A stretch of 64,000 bases of DNA from Sipunculus nudus (GCA_026874595.1 CM049318.1:28236956-28300955), one strand, 5' to 3'; counted from the first letter of the stretch, positions 33,905-46,515 are shown. The notes: a model not told the origin generated them from the letters alone. Numbers and translations are program-made.

Positions 33905-34539
33905 GGTATACACCATCTCCACCAAAGCATACCCTAGGTCCATCTCAAAAGTTGGTCAGCTTCACAAGAGGAAAACCCCCGGATGGGGGTGTCAGCTTAC
34001 CAACTGAAGTCAGGACCCAACAACAAAACCTGAGCCTACCTAATCAGCATTTGCTAACAGAGATAGGTGCATACAGAGCAGAAGATGGAAAACTCTATGC
34101 CAACCCTCAATTAGCAGCATTAATAAAGAATGCAATGGCTCAAGGTGGCCCCTCTGGTGGCAGTAGTACACCAGTGTTAACAGTTAGTCATGTTGCGAGC
34201 CAAGCACATTTTTCAACATTGGTACAAGACACCAAAGCTGGTCTGTTTCAAGTGATGGGTGGTGGTTCTCCAGCGCAAAACGTCTCATCAGTGGAGAATA
34301 GAAATGTGGCAGGGACAGGTAGTGCCCACGCCAGCACCAGCACTTGTCAGACACCAGCAGTGGATCAGACTACAGCAGGAACAAGCAGTAATCCACCAGT
34401 GATACCTGATCTTCCGGTCTTTCTGGAGAGTGGCATGCCACAGTCAGTCGTAGAAGACAAGGATGCTGCACACTCTGGTAATCTGCTGACTTCATCACTG
34501 GTCCTACCTGTGGAACTGCCAAGCTCGGGTGAAAATTAG
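33905..34539 (+). CDS. Kinase-like gene, last coding exon (residues 506-716)
   Basis: The frame enters in phase 1 after CATAGCAG and is open to TAG at 34537-34539. The 211 residues are rich in Ser, Thr, Gly, Gln, Pro and Ala. A short ordered-looking block near residues 552-572 (A-E-D-G-K-L-Y-A-N-P-Q-L-A-A-L-I-K) may be a docking helix. No known domain is recognised. The acceptor is a TAG/CAG pair three bases apart, so isoforms with or without one extra alanine are predicted. Confidence 0.88.
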
Positions 34540-35193
34540 GTATGTTTGCACCCCTTGTGGCAAAGAAGCCACTCAGTATTCAGTCTCCACCAGAACGCTC
34601 TCTGTTATGCTTCTTCACTTTTTGTCCCAAGAAATTTTAAAAAGATGAGCAATGTTAAATATTCTGGGACCAACACAGTCATCTATAGAACGAAACCCAG
34701 TTACATTTAACATGAGGCCAGAATATTTTAGGATGCTGTGCGTTTTTCTTTTTATCTACCCATCTTTTAGATGCTTTCATTATTTTGTATATGTATAGTC
34801 AGAAAGGTGTAAAGAAAAATAAACTGTTAATGAAGTATTGTTTTGAATATTTATGAACTTAAATACAGGATTCTAAGTAATTCTGAATCATTTCATAAGT
34901 AATAATTCAGGAATTGATTACTTGTGTGGGATTATTGATATTAAGGCATCGCAGCTATTTATTGAGAAAATACCACTGAGACAAGATGGTATAATTTGGT
35001 TCACATTTTGTTTATGGTTGACTTAGATGTATTCTGGCATCAGACCTGCTTATTTTTCTAAATTAACAAAAATGTATGGTGAGAATAAAAAAATTAAATA
35101 CTTATCATTTGTTTATTTGTGACAGGTGACATTTGCATATACAATGTGATTCATTATATTCTGTAATTAACAGAACACTGACTGTCTTTTCAG
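34540..35193 (+). other. Probable 3' UTR intron (or alternative unspliced 3' end)
   Basis: GTATGT follows the TAG stop without a gap, and CTGTCTTTTCAG ends at 35193. If unspliced, AATAAA at 34818-34823 could end the transcript. The stop lies at the exon edge, so the downstream junction should not trigger nonsense-mediated decay. Confidence 0.5.
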
Positions 35194-35524
35194 GGGCCTG
35201 TACGTGGAGACAGCGGTACACCTGGTGCTATTGAATGAGTTGCCCTGGATGAGAAAATGTCACAGTTTGCCTCATCAGTGTTTGATGACACTGACATACA
35301 GTGCTCCTGGTGGCAGCTATGATAATTAACATTTAGCACCAACATAGATATTTACGCATTTATCGCAAACATTGCGCACAAGTACAATACATATATTATT
35401 CTTACATGTTATTACTTTTATATATGATACCATAATGTTGTATATAATATTCAGCAAATAACACCCCAAAAAAAAGAGAAAAAAAAAGAAAAAAAAAGAA
35501 AATACAAAAAAAAGAAAATTATAA

Positions 35525-35534
35525 AATAAATAAA
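35525..35534 (+). terminator. Polyadenylation signals, spliced 3' UTR
   Basis: Overlapping AATAAATAAA follows an A-rich stretch (35465-35520) about 330 bp into the predicted terminal exon that starts at 35194. Confidence 0.5.
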
Positions 35535-36156
35535 AAGTGAATAATGAATATATAAATCACCTCTGGAAAAGCTTTTGTTATGTATATTGGAGGTGCAAAG
35601 ATGATTGATATAAAGTATTACAGTGTACCAATTAACCCAATGCCAATCAGTATGGCATTAAAGGCTTGCTCAAAATTGTCTTGATTTGGTGGGATAAAAA
35701 AACATATAGATATTATAACTTAAGGTACTGTGGTAATCCATATTACATCACAGTTGTTGTTACAATATTCAAACTAACTAGTAAGGTTCAGAATGATATA
35801 ATGTTATCAAAAGTGTTACATTGTCATTTTACTGATGTCTGTTGAAAATTTACATATTTACCTGAACTTAACTGAGATCTTCACTTGAACACGGGTGTAC
35901 CCCGCAGTCATACATAAGAGTGGCATAGTACATTTTGTTATGTACCAGTACTTATTAACAGTCATCTTACTATTACTGGACAAGGGTGCTTCAGTAATTA
36001 TCACATTTTGTGTATCAGATGTGCTTAATCAGAATGCAGTGGTGTTTGGGTAACTTTTTAATTGGGAGTGTGCTTATGTGAATTTTATTCAGATGTATAT
36101 CAGAGCTGATGAATTTACCTGACCTTGATTTTAGCTTTGATTATAAAACAAGCAAT

Positions 36157-36632
36157 TTAAAAGGGACATAATCAGGAGCAACTTTTACACAATCAGTTTC
36201 GTTTAAGTTTATTCAAAAATTTCCTTTCCCAACAAAACCAGCCTAACACACAGTCTCAGTGCCTCGTATATAGCTGTTTAACACCTTGTTATGGGTCTGC
36301 ATGTTGGTTAACACAGTCCACGGGTGTCTGTTTACCTTAACAAGGCCGCGTGACCAGAGGTCCAATTGTAAGCCTTAACAGGTGGTGTTTCAACCAGCGG
36401 GAACATGTATTACATTTTTTTTGCTAAAACAGTCAAGGTATCTCCTGATTGATGTGTTGTGGCCGAGCGATGCCCGAGCTGTGTTTATGTTGACACCTTT
36501 GATAACACTCATGTACAGGAGTAGGCAAACGATTTCAGGGCAAAATTTTGGCAGGTACAAATTTATTTTAAAGGGAAGAATCTTTTTTTAGTGTAAATTT
36601 AACATGCTTTATAGGTGATTTGGCCCCTTTAA
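36157..36632 (+). mobile_element. About 475-bp MITE, TTAA-type, copy B
   Basis: TTAAAAGGGACATAATCAGG opens it and GGCCCCTTTAA closes it, with TTAA at both margins (36157-36160, 36629-36632). It is colinear with 28558-29074 over its whole length, with scattered substitutions and indels. Confidence 0.75.
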
Positions 36633-37775
36633 TGTAAACATGAGCTTTAAGATTTGGTGATGTCTTATTTGATGTATTTTCATGTAGTAAGTGGTTAGTG
36701 TTGGTATTATAACAGGACATCAGCATTGGATGAACTTACAAGTAGTTCATTTTTTAACTTTGTTGAAATATTATATTATTGTTTCTGGTTTTACTAAAGT
36801 ATGAAATGATGATTAATTTGAAATATATATCAAATAATGATCAACCAGATAGACACAGAAAATGAAATAATTTTCATTTGTGTTAATTGGTTAACACAAA
36901 ATTTTACAGTGCATGTGGCACAATTGCAGACAATGCATAATACTTGGACAAAACTAACTCTGCCTTAGCATGATTTATTTGATATTTTGAAAGAATGAAC
37001 TTAATTGTTATTGAATATCTTTTGAATGTCAGAATATTTTGTATCAATATTTTATATAACAAATTGTCAAAGTTAGCAATCAGTGGCTGGGATTAAGCTT
37101 GGATGCAGAACATACCTGATTTTTCTCAGACTAAACAGTGAAATCTGAAAAGAACCTCATAGAGTCAATCTAAGTCTGGTGTCTTAATGAGAGGTTATGA
37201 TTTCTGGGTTATTTATAGTCCTGCCAGGCCGTACTCGAAATCGAGATTGCTTAATCATAATGTATCACAGGTATTGTATGATTTCCTTTATCATTAAGTA
37301 GCAGACAGCGCCATCTACAGGCCGTAGGTATATCATTTGAAAAAATAAGTTATCAGTTAGTGGTTGATATTTTTCCCTTTCAACATAATACATAGTTGAC
37401 ACATTTCAGTGAAATCATGACAGGTTGTTGTTACATTACAAAACAGATGTGGAAATATTATACAATGGAAATTCAGGGAAAAACTGTTGAATTAGTTCTA
37501 AAGAGCAGCATTGATATATCAGAACTTTTTTTTTTTAGAAAAAAAGTATATATTTTCATATGGTATCTCTACTACAGGGTTGTTTAAGCTGAAGCAGCTG
37601 TTACAGACTAATTGTTGTGTTTCAATCCTGGTCAACAGTTTCTTGTGATAAAAAGAAAAATTAAAAAATTTTTCAAAGGCAGGACCTGGAGCCTCTAATC
37701 CAGCTGATACTTGTAAATGAATCCTGGGCCTATATACAATAGTATTGGTCCTGGTAACCACTCCAATGAAACTTG

Positions 37776-38060
37776 GAGCAAGTTGGTGTAATGGTTATGG
37801 CACTGGACCTAGTACCACAAGGTTGTGGGTTCAAGTACCATAGAAACATGTGATGAGACTCCTGGCCAAAGTCTTAACCACTAGGATGTGCCCTCCCCAC
37901 CCAGGAGTGAATGGGTACTGACCATTGTTGGCAGGCAGATGTAGAACAAATAACTTTCTCGCACCTATTATGGCTGCTTAGGTTGTATGCTCCCATGGAG
38001 CTGAAAAAAGCTAAAAGAATGAACAGGACTGAAAGCCTAGATGTAAAGTGTAAAGGCAAA
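37776..38060 (+). mobile_element. tRNA-derived SINE
   Basis: The head has an A-box-like TTGGTGTAATGG (37783-37794) and a B-box-like GGTTCAAGTACC (37828-37839) at tRNA spacing. The body ('gaatgggtactgaccattg', 'gagctgaaaaaagctaaa') resembles mollusc tRNA-SINE bodies as I know them. It is not a functional tRNA, since no acceptor stem closes. A more decayed head with 'caggtcatgggttttagccc' follows near 38280-38335. Confidence 0.6.
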
Positions 38061-38438
38061 TGAGACTGACGTCTTTGGTGATATCAGAATATAAACCTGA
38101 AATTTTACTTCAGTGAAGCTTTCTTCAAAGATTTATGACTTATAAAACTTACAAAAACCAAAGGCAAGACTTGGAGCCTATAATCCAGTCAACTTAAAGC
38201 CTCTGGGCTCATATATTTATGATGGTGTACTCTAATGTGTTCCACCTGCCCTGGCCAGTGAAGCTCGCTTCATTTATGCAGGGTTAGAACAGTGGACTCG
38301 TGTGCACCAGGTCATGGGTTTTAGCCCACACATTGACCAGACGTATGTAACAGCACAGGTTTCAGTGGCAGTGACTAGTGCTGTGGCTGAATGCCTTCTG
38401 TTGAGTACTCTCAACTACTTTGGACAACTTTCCAGATA

Positions 38439-38580
38439 CAGTAGAGCGCCGTTTATCCAAACATCATTTTCAGAAAAATTGTTTATTCGAAATTGAAAAG
38501 TGATAACCAATCATTTATCCAAAATCTGTTTTGGAACAGTTTATCCAAAAAGTGCAAAAATACCATGAGCAGAATTTGTG
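38439..38580 (+). mobile_element. Left end of a pogo/Tigger-like element
   Basis: CAGTAGAGCGCCGTTTATCC follows TA, and 'tttatccaaa' boxes recur three times in the next 110 bp, as in pogo-type subterminal regions. No right terminus is found. Confidence 0.5.
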
Positions 38581-41500
38581 TTAATGTGCAACTGTTATTA
38601 ACTCAAACATTCCACTGGTCAGATTATTTCTGCTAAAAATTAGGGAATTTGGATTGGTTGGAATTGCTACAAAACACTGCTTATCCTGATTTAACTCTGC
38701 TGTTTCATTGCTGTTTATAATTACTGACCAATGCAGTCATGTAATTGCAAGTGCAAACTCTCATCACATGATGACAAGCTGTTGATCCTGTAATATGGCA
38801 TGTGAATGTAATTGGGCAAATTTATACTGCAATCAGAGGCGTTCCTACTGCACACAAAAATGAAACTTGTCTTACTGTAGTCATGAAAACATGACTCAGT
38901 AGGCATTCAGATCGGCCTAATAGGGCCTACTATGAGTCAAAATGGCAGTCATGCCAAACACTACTCCGTAATGACCTAAGAGAGTTGGAAAACTGCTCGT
39001 AGCATTACTTGCAGATGATATGCATCAGGTTATGGGGTTGATCTCACAGATTACCCAGTCTGTATTTTGAACCTGATTGTGATCGAGATATTATTCTTAA
39101 CAAGATGTGACCACTGGTCTTCAGTTGAGACTTATGTTCCCTTGGTTGCGTATAGGGCGGTATTTTGCCAGGTTACTCATGAGATGAACAAATTCACAAT
39201 TTTATATGTATTCCTTGCTATTTTACATGTGTGTTAGCCTTGGTAAGGTTTCTCCTAAGATTCATGAACGGTTGATAATTGCAGTATGGATAGACTTGTG
39301 CACAGACTCTTTAAGAGTATGGAGATTGCATAACGATCTTGTAAAAAAGGATTACTGTAACAGGGTTCATGCGGGGCCTTTAAAGTCTAAGAAAGGCCTT
39401 ATTTTTCATTTTGCATTTTAAGGCCTTGTCATATTGACAGACCTTATTTCACATCTAATGTGATGTAAATAAAAATATATTTTCTCTAAATAGTGGGACC
39501 CAGGTTTCTCAGTTTGTCTTGAATGCACAAAGACTTCACTTTTTTGTGTTTTCAGTTTAACAATGATCAAAATACCTGTACACAGCTTGATTGATCACAT
39601 AATCTTATTTTGTGCGATTGTTTTAACCATTATCTGTTCTTCTGTCCATAGAAAAAAAAATCTCAATGTGCCATTGTACTACACTCTTTTAACAATGGTC
39701 ACAAAACATTCATTTTAACTCATTACATGTATCCACTGCTTGCAAAAGCAAAGTTTGCCATTAACAGCCAACAGAAGAACCTTACATTGTTAGTGCTGCA
39801 CCAAACTTTCCAGTCCATTTGGTCTTACTCTACAGTGGGCCAGTTACTACCCCTTGACCAAATTACTGTGCTGTGGACTTTTAAGGCCAAAGTACCTGTA
39901 ATAAGTGCTTCACAGCACAGATTTCCCACAAATCACACAGTCCTCCAGATAATCAGACAGTCACCAGAAATTTCTTGATGCTTTCTCGTGTCATCTGTCC
40001 TTCCATCTCTGATCTGACTGACTTGATCTTGTCAGGGTTGGTACTTAAAAGGTCCTTTTGAATCCTTTGGACAACCCTAAGACCCTCTATCTTTGACAAG
40101 TTTGTACATTAACAGCCATGGAGAATCCCTCAAAGGAAACTTGGTCAAAACCTGCAATGCCCCGCTCTCACTTCCTATAACATTTGTATCTGGTGACAAA
40201 GATGGTTTTTGCAAGCAGTGAATTAATGGAATGAGTTAGAATGAATGTTAGGTGACCAATCTGTCAGTAGTGTCCTTATATATTTGTATTTATAAATGTT
40301 TACACTGTATGTTTTATTTCAATGATCTAGTTCTATGTAAATTTTAAACATTTCAACTGAAAAGTTGAGCAAACACTGGGGAACAATAAAAACAGAACAA
40401 CATCTTATTTTGAGGAGTGTCCACACAGATACTTTGGTGATTTGGTGTCACTAGGATAAATTCAGATTGATGGTGTATAGTTGGAGGAAAGTCAGGTAGG
40501 AAAGTCAGGTATACAATGTTATTCTGGAATATTATATAGTGTCAGTATTTGGGCTGTCTTATCTGAATTCATCCAACTGACATATAATCATGTTAAAAAG
40601 TATGTCATGGCCGGTCAGTGTCAGCGTTTCATTAATTTATATCTGGGATTTTTAAATGTATCTATTTTCTCAAATCCAGAGGATCTCTTTCTGAGAAATG
40701 GAACATAACTCCAGGGTACTTCTCAGTTAATTGAGCATTATACTTTAATTCCTAAGAAATTCTTATTTAACTGAACTAGACAGTATTATCCAACAGGATT
40801 TCAGTGTTTCAAGGGTAAACCATGAATCTTGAGGTGAGATCTGTTAAACACAAACTGAACACAAAGACACTTCCATGACAGAGCAGCTCCTCTAATGAGT
40901 ACTCTTTCAGGATGACTATCTCTCTCACACACACACACACACATGCATATATATAAGGTATATAGATATATATATATATGGTATATTTATATATTCAAAC
41001 TATTATTCTTATAATTCCTGTTGTAAAGCCATCATAGGACTGTATTAAAGTGGCCTTATTGGATGAGTGGCCTTAGTATTGGCTTGAGTTCTCAGGGTTA
41101 TGAATCAAATAGGGCCAGGATATCCAGCCTTAAACTAATACAGGGTCTGACTGCTAATCAGGACTGACTCTAAGCAGGGGTTCTATGTGCCATCCAAATT
41201 GATACACACGTTTTATTATATCATATAGCATGTCAAATATATATAATTTATAATACTTTACATCCATACATGCACAAACACATACATATATATATATGAA
41301 AAACTGTTATATATACCCTTTGATATACAATAAAGTTACATCTATATATATATATAAATCTGTGACTGTTTGAATATAATTTTCAAAAGCCCTTACTCCT
41401 TTTGAATTAATATCGAGCAAATGTAAAAAAGTGAAGCTGTAAGTGTGAATTTTGGAAAGATGAAAAATGCCAGTGGAATAAGTGGTTTAACAAGTCCAAA

Positions 41501-42273
41501 ACAAAATACTAATTGATGAGAATTTGGGAAAATATCAAAATGCATTGTGCAGTTAATTAGATGGAAATGCTGTTGCACCAGTTTTCAGATGTAGAGAAAA
41601 CGGTCATGCCCAGCTTCAGCTTTTGGAAAGTACTGTAGCATAGGGAGGAGGGGGACAGATGGGAAGGGTAAGGGGGGGGGGGGCTCCACATATAGTGTAG
41701 GAGTATTTTGAATATTTAGTCTGCAATGGCGCAACCTAGGGTATTTTCAAAGGCAGCAGTAGGCGTTATCCTGTTTTGTATTAAGCGCATATTGTTCCAT
41801 ATCCATCCTGGAAAAAAAATCCACCCCTGGTTATATTTGTCAAAAGTTTAAAATTAGTTGATATGAGGCCTACCAGAAGACTCCCTCAGTAGCACAGCTG
41901 AGCGGGCATTAGGCCTAAAATAGTGACTTCATATTTTATCTAAAACGGAGAGACCTCACAATCCCGGCACGTCCATATAACACTGTCTGATTGTCACCAA
42001 CCTACTCCCAGTCTATTAAATTCATCAGCATTATAATTACTTCTTGCTGTCAACACATGAGTAAGGTTTCAGGGCGGGTACACTCCGATCATAACTGTTA
42101 CCAGGTAAGTATATCAGGAAAAATGTCAGATAAATGTTTACCCCGAGAAGTCAGGGATGATATAATTGATATGATTTCAGCAAGGTCCGAAGTTCGCCGC
42201 ATAGCCCCAGCCCCCGTACTCTCTTATTACACTACGCTGGGTACGTACGCCGCATATATGCAGTACACTAGCC
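38581..42273. other. Intergenic, no gene found
   Basis: AT-rich, with (CA)n/(TA)n tracts near 40922-40980 and 41275-41360 and a G-run near 41670. Short frames here have no coding character. A consensus donor GTAAGT at 42105 follows 'ctgttaccag' but no exon can be built around it. Confidence 0.45.
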
Positions 42274-42367
42274 CTCGTTATCAATAGTCATTAACATGTA
42301 AACAAAGGATGATATAAGGCGGCGTAACCATGTAAACATCTTTTATACTATGACTATTGATAACGAG
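42274..42367. repeat. Inverted repeat with perfect 18-bp arms
   Basis: CTCGTTATCAATAGTCAT (42274-42291) is exactly complementary to 42350-42367. The 58-bp loop holds two 'catgtaaac' copies. It could be a small foldback element or a transcribed hairpin. Confidence 0.7.
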
Positions 42368-42426
42368 TGCCGTCGCAGACAAACGTCGTACACGCGATAA
42401 CTAAAACAAAAATCACAGATATCTAA

Positions 42427-42756
42427 GGCCAAAATTTAAAAAAGGTATGGTTCTTTTTTTTCATAAATCAATGCGGTCGGGCGCTTTTTTTATTTTAAAT
42501 TTTTTGGTATGTTTCGATAAAAATGTCAAATGATAAGGGAAAAGCATGAAAATAACAGTTTTATTTTGCTAAATAAGTAAAAGCACTACAAAACAAAGGA
42601 AATTGTATGGTTTTATCTTCTTGAAAGAAATGTCGGAGCGGCAGCAGCTCAAAATTGGAAAGTTTTTATTGAAAATCAAAATAAAAATTTTTGATGCGGG
42701 GGTTTAAATTTGATGCGGGCGGTGCCTGAGAACCATACCTTAAATTTTTTTTGGCC
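42427..42756. mobile_element. 330-bp palindromic-ended MITE
   Basis: The ends 42427-42454 and 42729-42756 are inverted 28-mers, both GGCC-A/T-rich-GGTATGGTTCT outward in, differing only in where a TTT lies in the A-run. Sub-terminal 'gatgcgg(t)cgggcg' motifs are also mirrored. No coding frame or target duplication is resolvable. Confidence 0.65.
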
Positions 42757-43570
42757 TAAAGTCTCATATTTATCAAATAAATTTTAAAATCTTACTCTTT
42801 TCCCCTAAGGTTTGGGTTTCTGATGAGAACATTATATGATATATGATATATATTTTGAAATTTCAGCCGTGCAGTTAAGAAGACAACAGTATTGTTTGTT
42901 TAAAAAGTATTAAATATTAAAAAAATCAATAGTAATTAATCTGCTAAACTGGAACTGTGTAAACTTTATTTCCCTTCTTAATGTAAATTTATCCCGTAAA
43001 ATATCGAAATTATATGGACGTCAAGCTTGAAGAGTTAAAACAGAGTAATTTTCGATAGAAAATTAAAAAAAAACGAGAGATATCCATCGCGAACGGTCTC
43101 CTGAAACCCAGACATTCGGTGTCGCAGAATGTGTCTACTTCCATAAAGGGTCAAATCCCTCCAACTGTGAATGGTTATAGGGCCTTATGTTTTCAATTTG
43201 ATTAATTGTTTAAAACGAATATTGTGGTAAATGTGCCACGTTGGACTCTTAAATGAATGTATATTTATGCATATGATTATGCAAGGTATATATTCTATTT
43301 GCATATAACATTTGCAAGGAAACACCATGCAGATGAGACACATGCCCCCTTTTTTGTGGGCGATCCTTATTTAGGCTTTTACTTATCTTATATATTATGG
43401 TTTATATTCATGATATCGATGCGTGCATTTACACACTGGACTATTAAAATTAATTTAATGTTGGAATAATGTCAAATGTTATCCAATTGTTTTACTGCCA
43501 CAAATTATCAACAATCATGCAAATTTACCACGCAGAGTGAACAATCCGTTAACTTTTATATATTCATTTA

Positions 43571-43616
<46 letters not shown>

Positions 43617-44152
43617 CATTTTAGTTCAACATTTAAAAGTTGATTCAATTTATAAAGCAGTATACGTGCGATAGAGTTGCGCTGCGCTGTACAATATAAA
43701 ATACAGTTATAAAAAACACAGTCGTAAAAAATAGACACCATAAGCTAAAAAAGACAATATCTGAAACAGACATAGAGTATGTAATTACCAGATAAAATCA
43801 CAATAATCATTTAAGTTAAATGAGTATAATAGCATAAAAGGGAGACCATAAGTCTTATCAATTAAATATGATAATAACCATTCATAATTAAAATGGCCAT
43901 GTTACATCTGGTTGTCTACATAAAATAAAGGTGTCTATTTTAACATATTTTAAGGCAACAATACATGTATAAAGTTCTGCTGTTTAAAATATTCAGGGAC
44001 ATTATTCTAAACATTTGGTACGGCAATTGAGAATGCTATTGAATTTGATGCCAAAATTGTCTAGAAATGGATTCACTTAAATTTTACATTCTAATTTTCT
44101 GTATATATATATATCTATAGGAGGTTACCTCTATGTCAATAATCTTGTTATG

Positions 44153-44199
<47 letters not shown>

Positions 44200-44740
44200 T
44201 AACATTCCCCTGTATTAAGGTCCTGGAATGTGAAATAAATCAGTTTACAACGTAGCACTCACGCATTATAATTGTTTCTCATACAGGTATATCTACTTAT
44301 ATATGTGTATATCATGTATGTCACACACACATGTATATACATGGTTGGAATTTTGTTTGTTTTAAAATCACAATTAATGATCCAAAAAATAAATTTGATC
44401 CATAATAAACGATCATTTTATGAACCCTCCATCTTACCTTGAAATCCGCTGTATATACTAGAACCAGTATCTAAATAATGACCCAAAGTATATAATCTGA
44501 CATGTACATCACCCGCATCCAAGGTCGACTTGTCATCGGACAATTGTTGGTCCCATAATGATGCTGTTTGTTACTTAATCGTTTTGATCTGGTTCATATA
44601 TCTCTGACAGGATTAGATTCTTTACTTTGCATACTCCATCATTTAATCGATTAATCGGCACACCACTAAAATATATATATGTTGGAGCCGTTTGCGGATC
44701 TGGCCCATCTGCCGATTGGCTTGGCCAATATGAGAATCCC
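42757..44740. other. Intergenic, AT-rich
   Basis: No gene is seen. (CA)(TA)n at 43572-43615 and (TA)n at about 44154-44195 are present. Confidence 0.5.
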
Positions 44741-44832
44741 TTATTGGGCTGCCCATCTGCAGATGGGCAGCCCAATAACGGATTTGATACCATGCACTTT
44801 CTGGCCCATCTGCAGACGGGCTTGGCCCATGC
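44696..44832. repeat. Palindrome cluster around a perfect 38-bp palindrome
   Basis: Positions 44741-44778 read identically on both strands, centred on a CTGCAG. The flanks at about 44699-44730 and 44808-44838 are direct copies of 'tctggcccatctgc..gggcttggcc', each containing part of the same GCCCATCTGC arm. Confidence 0.85.
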
Positions 44833-45721
44833 AATAACCAGTTTTAGTTTGTGTCAGTAATACGTTATTACTTTATTATCTTGATGACTTTTGCACTAAG
44901 ACAAACATTTCCCATAACTTTAATTTGTTTATTGAAACATAAATCACTAAAACAGCCTTACATCAATAATTTTATCATCAAAATTACATAGATGTGCATA
45001 GAAGATGTATATATATATATATGCATTCAGTATTACAATACCCTATTTAATAACTTTTTACACACAATTCTTAATAAGTCATTCGTGTGATGTTAAGAGT
45101 TTAATGAGGTTCACTTTTTACCAAAGAGTAATTACAGCTGTTGCGAAAAAAATCTCATTTACATTACCACATAGATGTGACTTCCATGGTATACCATACA
45201 ATTTATTAAAGAGAATTATATATGGTACAAAATCTGTTTCTCAAATTCATTTTTAATATCCACATATATGTCAAGGTTACCAAATACATTTTGACAATAG
45301 AATAGTAATATATGAAGCAAACACTCTCTCATGAGTCATTTGATCTCAGAGTCAATCACAATTATGCACTATTACCATAATAACACATCTTGTTACAGTT
45401 TCTTTTGGAGAAGTGTCTTATTGATAAGCTCTCTACTTAGCATTCCTATATACAGAATTGTTGTCCTGTAGACGAGAGCAGCATGCAGGGAAGTCGGACA
45501 GTACTCCTTTTTTTCAGGTTATCACAGAGATGATGCCGAGGGTAAATGTATATATTTTTGGCGTAAAACTACGCCACTGGTTGTGGACAAGACTTTCAAT
45601 TTGGGGGAACTGTACGTTGCAGCAACAACGTAAAAAAAACTAGCCGTTACACGCAGGACCACTGGAGAGAATTCAATTATGATTAGGCCTCTTGAACTGC
45701 ACGGGAATAATGACGAAAAAA

Positions 45722-46515
45722 ATTTGGAAACTTTTTCAGACGTTTGGCATTAGAGCTCAACCCATCATAGGCTCGGACGAGGAAAAGGCCATGGTAAATG
45801 CCATCCGCCATTCGTTCCCTTGTGTGCGCCACTTACAAAATAACAAAAAAAATGTTTCTTGTGGATAAGATGGGTCTGGAAAAAAACAGGCAGGGATCAG
45901 TTTCTGGATTTGATATTCGGACCAGAGGGACTGATTAAGAAGGCAGACAGCCCAGAAGCTTACTTGGAGGCGAAAGAAAGTTTACTCAACAAGAGTCGAG
46001 AAATCGGTCCGAATTTGGAACGGTATATCCGTAAACAGATACTGCTTGCACTGGATGATAACATATAAGGCTCATCATAAACATCCATATATGAATCTGA
46101 CGAAATTGACGAACAACAATTGTGAGATTATTAACCATGTACTGAAACTTTGCACTCAGTGGAAACAACAGTCCTTAAATGAATTAGTAGACAAACTCAA
46201 ACCACTGGTGCAGGCGCAGTATTATAAGTGCACGGAGCGATGTCTTCTTGGCATAGGGGGCTTTGCGTTGATCTCTACATAAAATTGGTTTCGCAGGACA
46301 GCTGAAGCATGGAGACACATGGACTCGGTAAAACAAGAACGCCACAGGGTACGTTTTTACTAAGCCCTGATGCCTTTTAATGAAAGAATGTTATTTTCCA
46401 AAGAAAAAACGGTCGGTTTTATAGCACCTGTTAATGAAAGCAAGAAACCGAACCAGAGAAAACGGAAAATAAATGCAAAAACAACTTCTTTAACAAGAAA
46501 ATTAAAAAAAAATAG
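45722..46515 (+). pseudogene. Mutator-like (MULE) transposase remnant
   Basis: Pieces in shifted frames line up in order. First is I-I-G-S-D-E-E-K-A-M-V-N-A-I followed by R-H-L-Q-N-N (about 45760-45843), typical of the core of MULE transposases. Then comes D-L-I-F-G-P-E-G-L (about 45910-46065), then T-N-N-N-C-E-I-I-N-H-V-L with W-K-Q-Q-S-L-N-E-L-V (about 46107-46282), then a basic tail rich in Lys/Arg (to about 46515). Stops or frame changes near 45865, 46066 and 46280 break it. No terminal inverted repeats were found nearby. Family assignment is from motif recognition only. Confidence 0.65.

Larger units (their letters stand above)
9164..35550 (+). other. Gene 1: kinase-like gene, whole model (coding exons listed separately)
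   Basis: Nine coding exons join with matching phases into a 716-residue frame: 9251-9479, 10478-10794, 12277-12387, 12915-13056, 18586-18714, 24173-24271, 28254-28462, 30399-30542, 32423-32558 and 33905-34539 (ten segments if the start exon is counted). The N-terminal 182 residues are Pro/Gln-rich. Residues about 183-460 form a protein kinase domain with a Gly-rich loop 200-205, Lys218, Glu229, Asp307-Ile-Lys309 and Asn312, Asp328-Tyr-Gly330, Pro350-Pro-Glu352, Asp372 and Arg447. HRD is replaced by L-G-D, but the catalytic Asp is kept, so phosphotransfer looks possible. The 256-residue tail is Ser/Thr/Gly/Gln-rich and probably disordered. I cannot assign a subfamily or substrate. The 3' end is spliced after the stop; poly(A) signals lie at 34818 and 35525. 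Confidence 0.85.

Noticed and set aside
37776-37850. True tRNA gene
   Set aside because: Box A and B are present but no acceptor-stem pairing or terminator follows; the body is SINE-like.
39727-39978. 83-codon plus frame
   Set aside because: No recognisable protein or splice signals; length is expected by chance in this much intergenic DNA.
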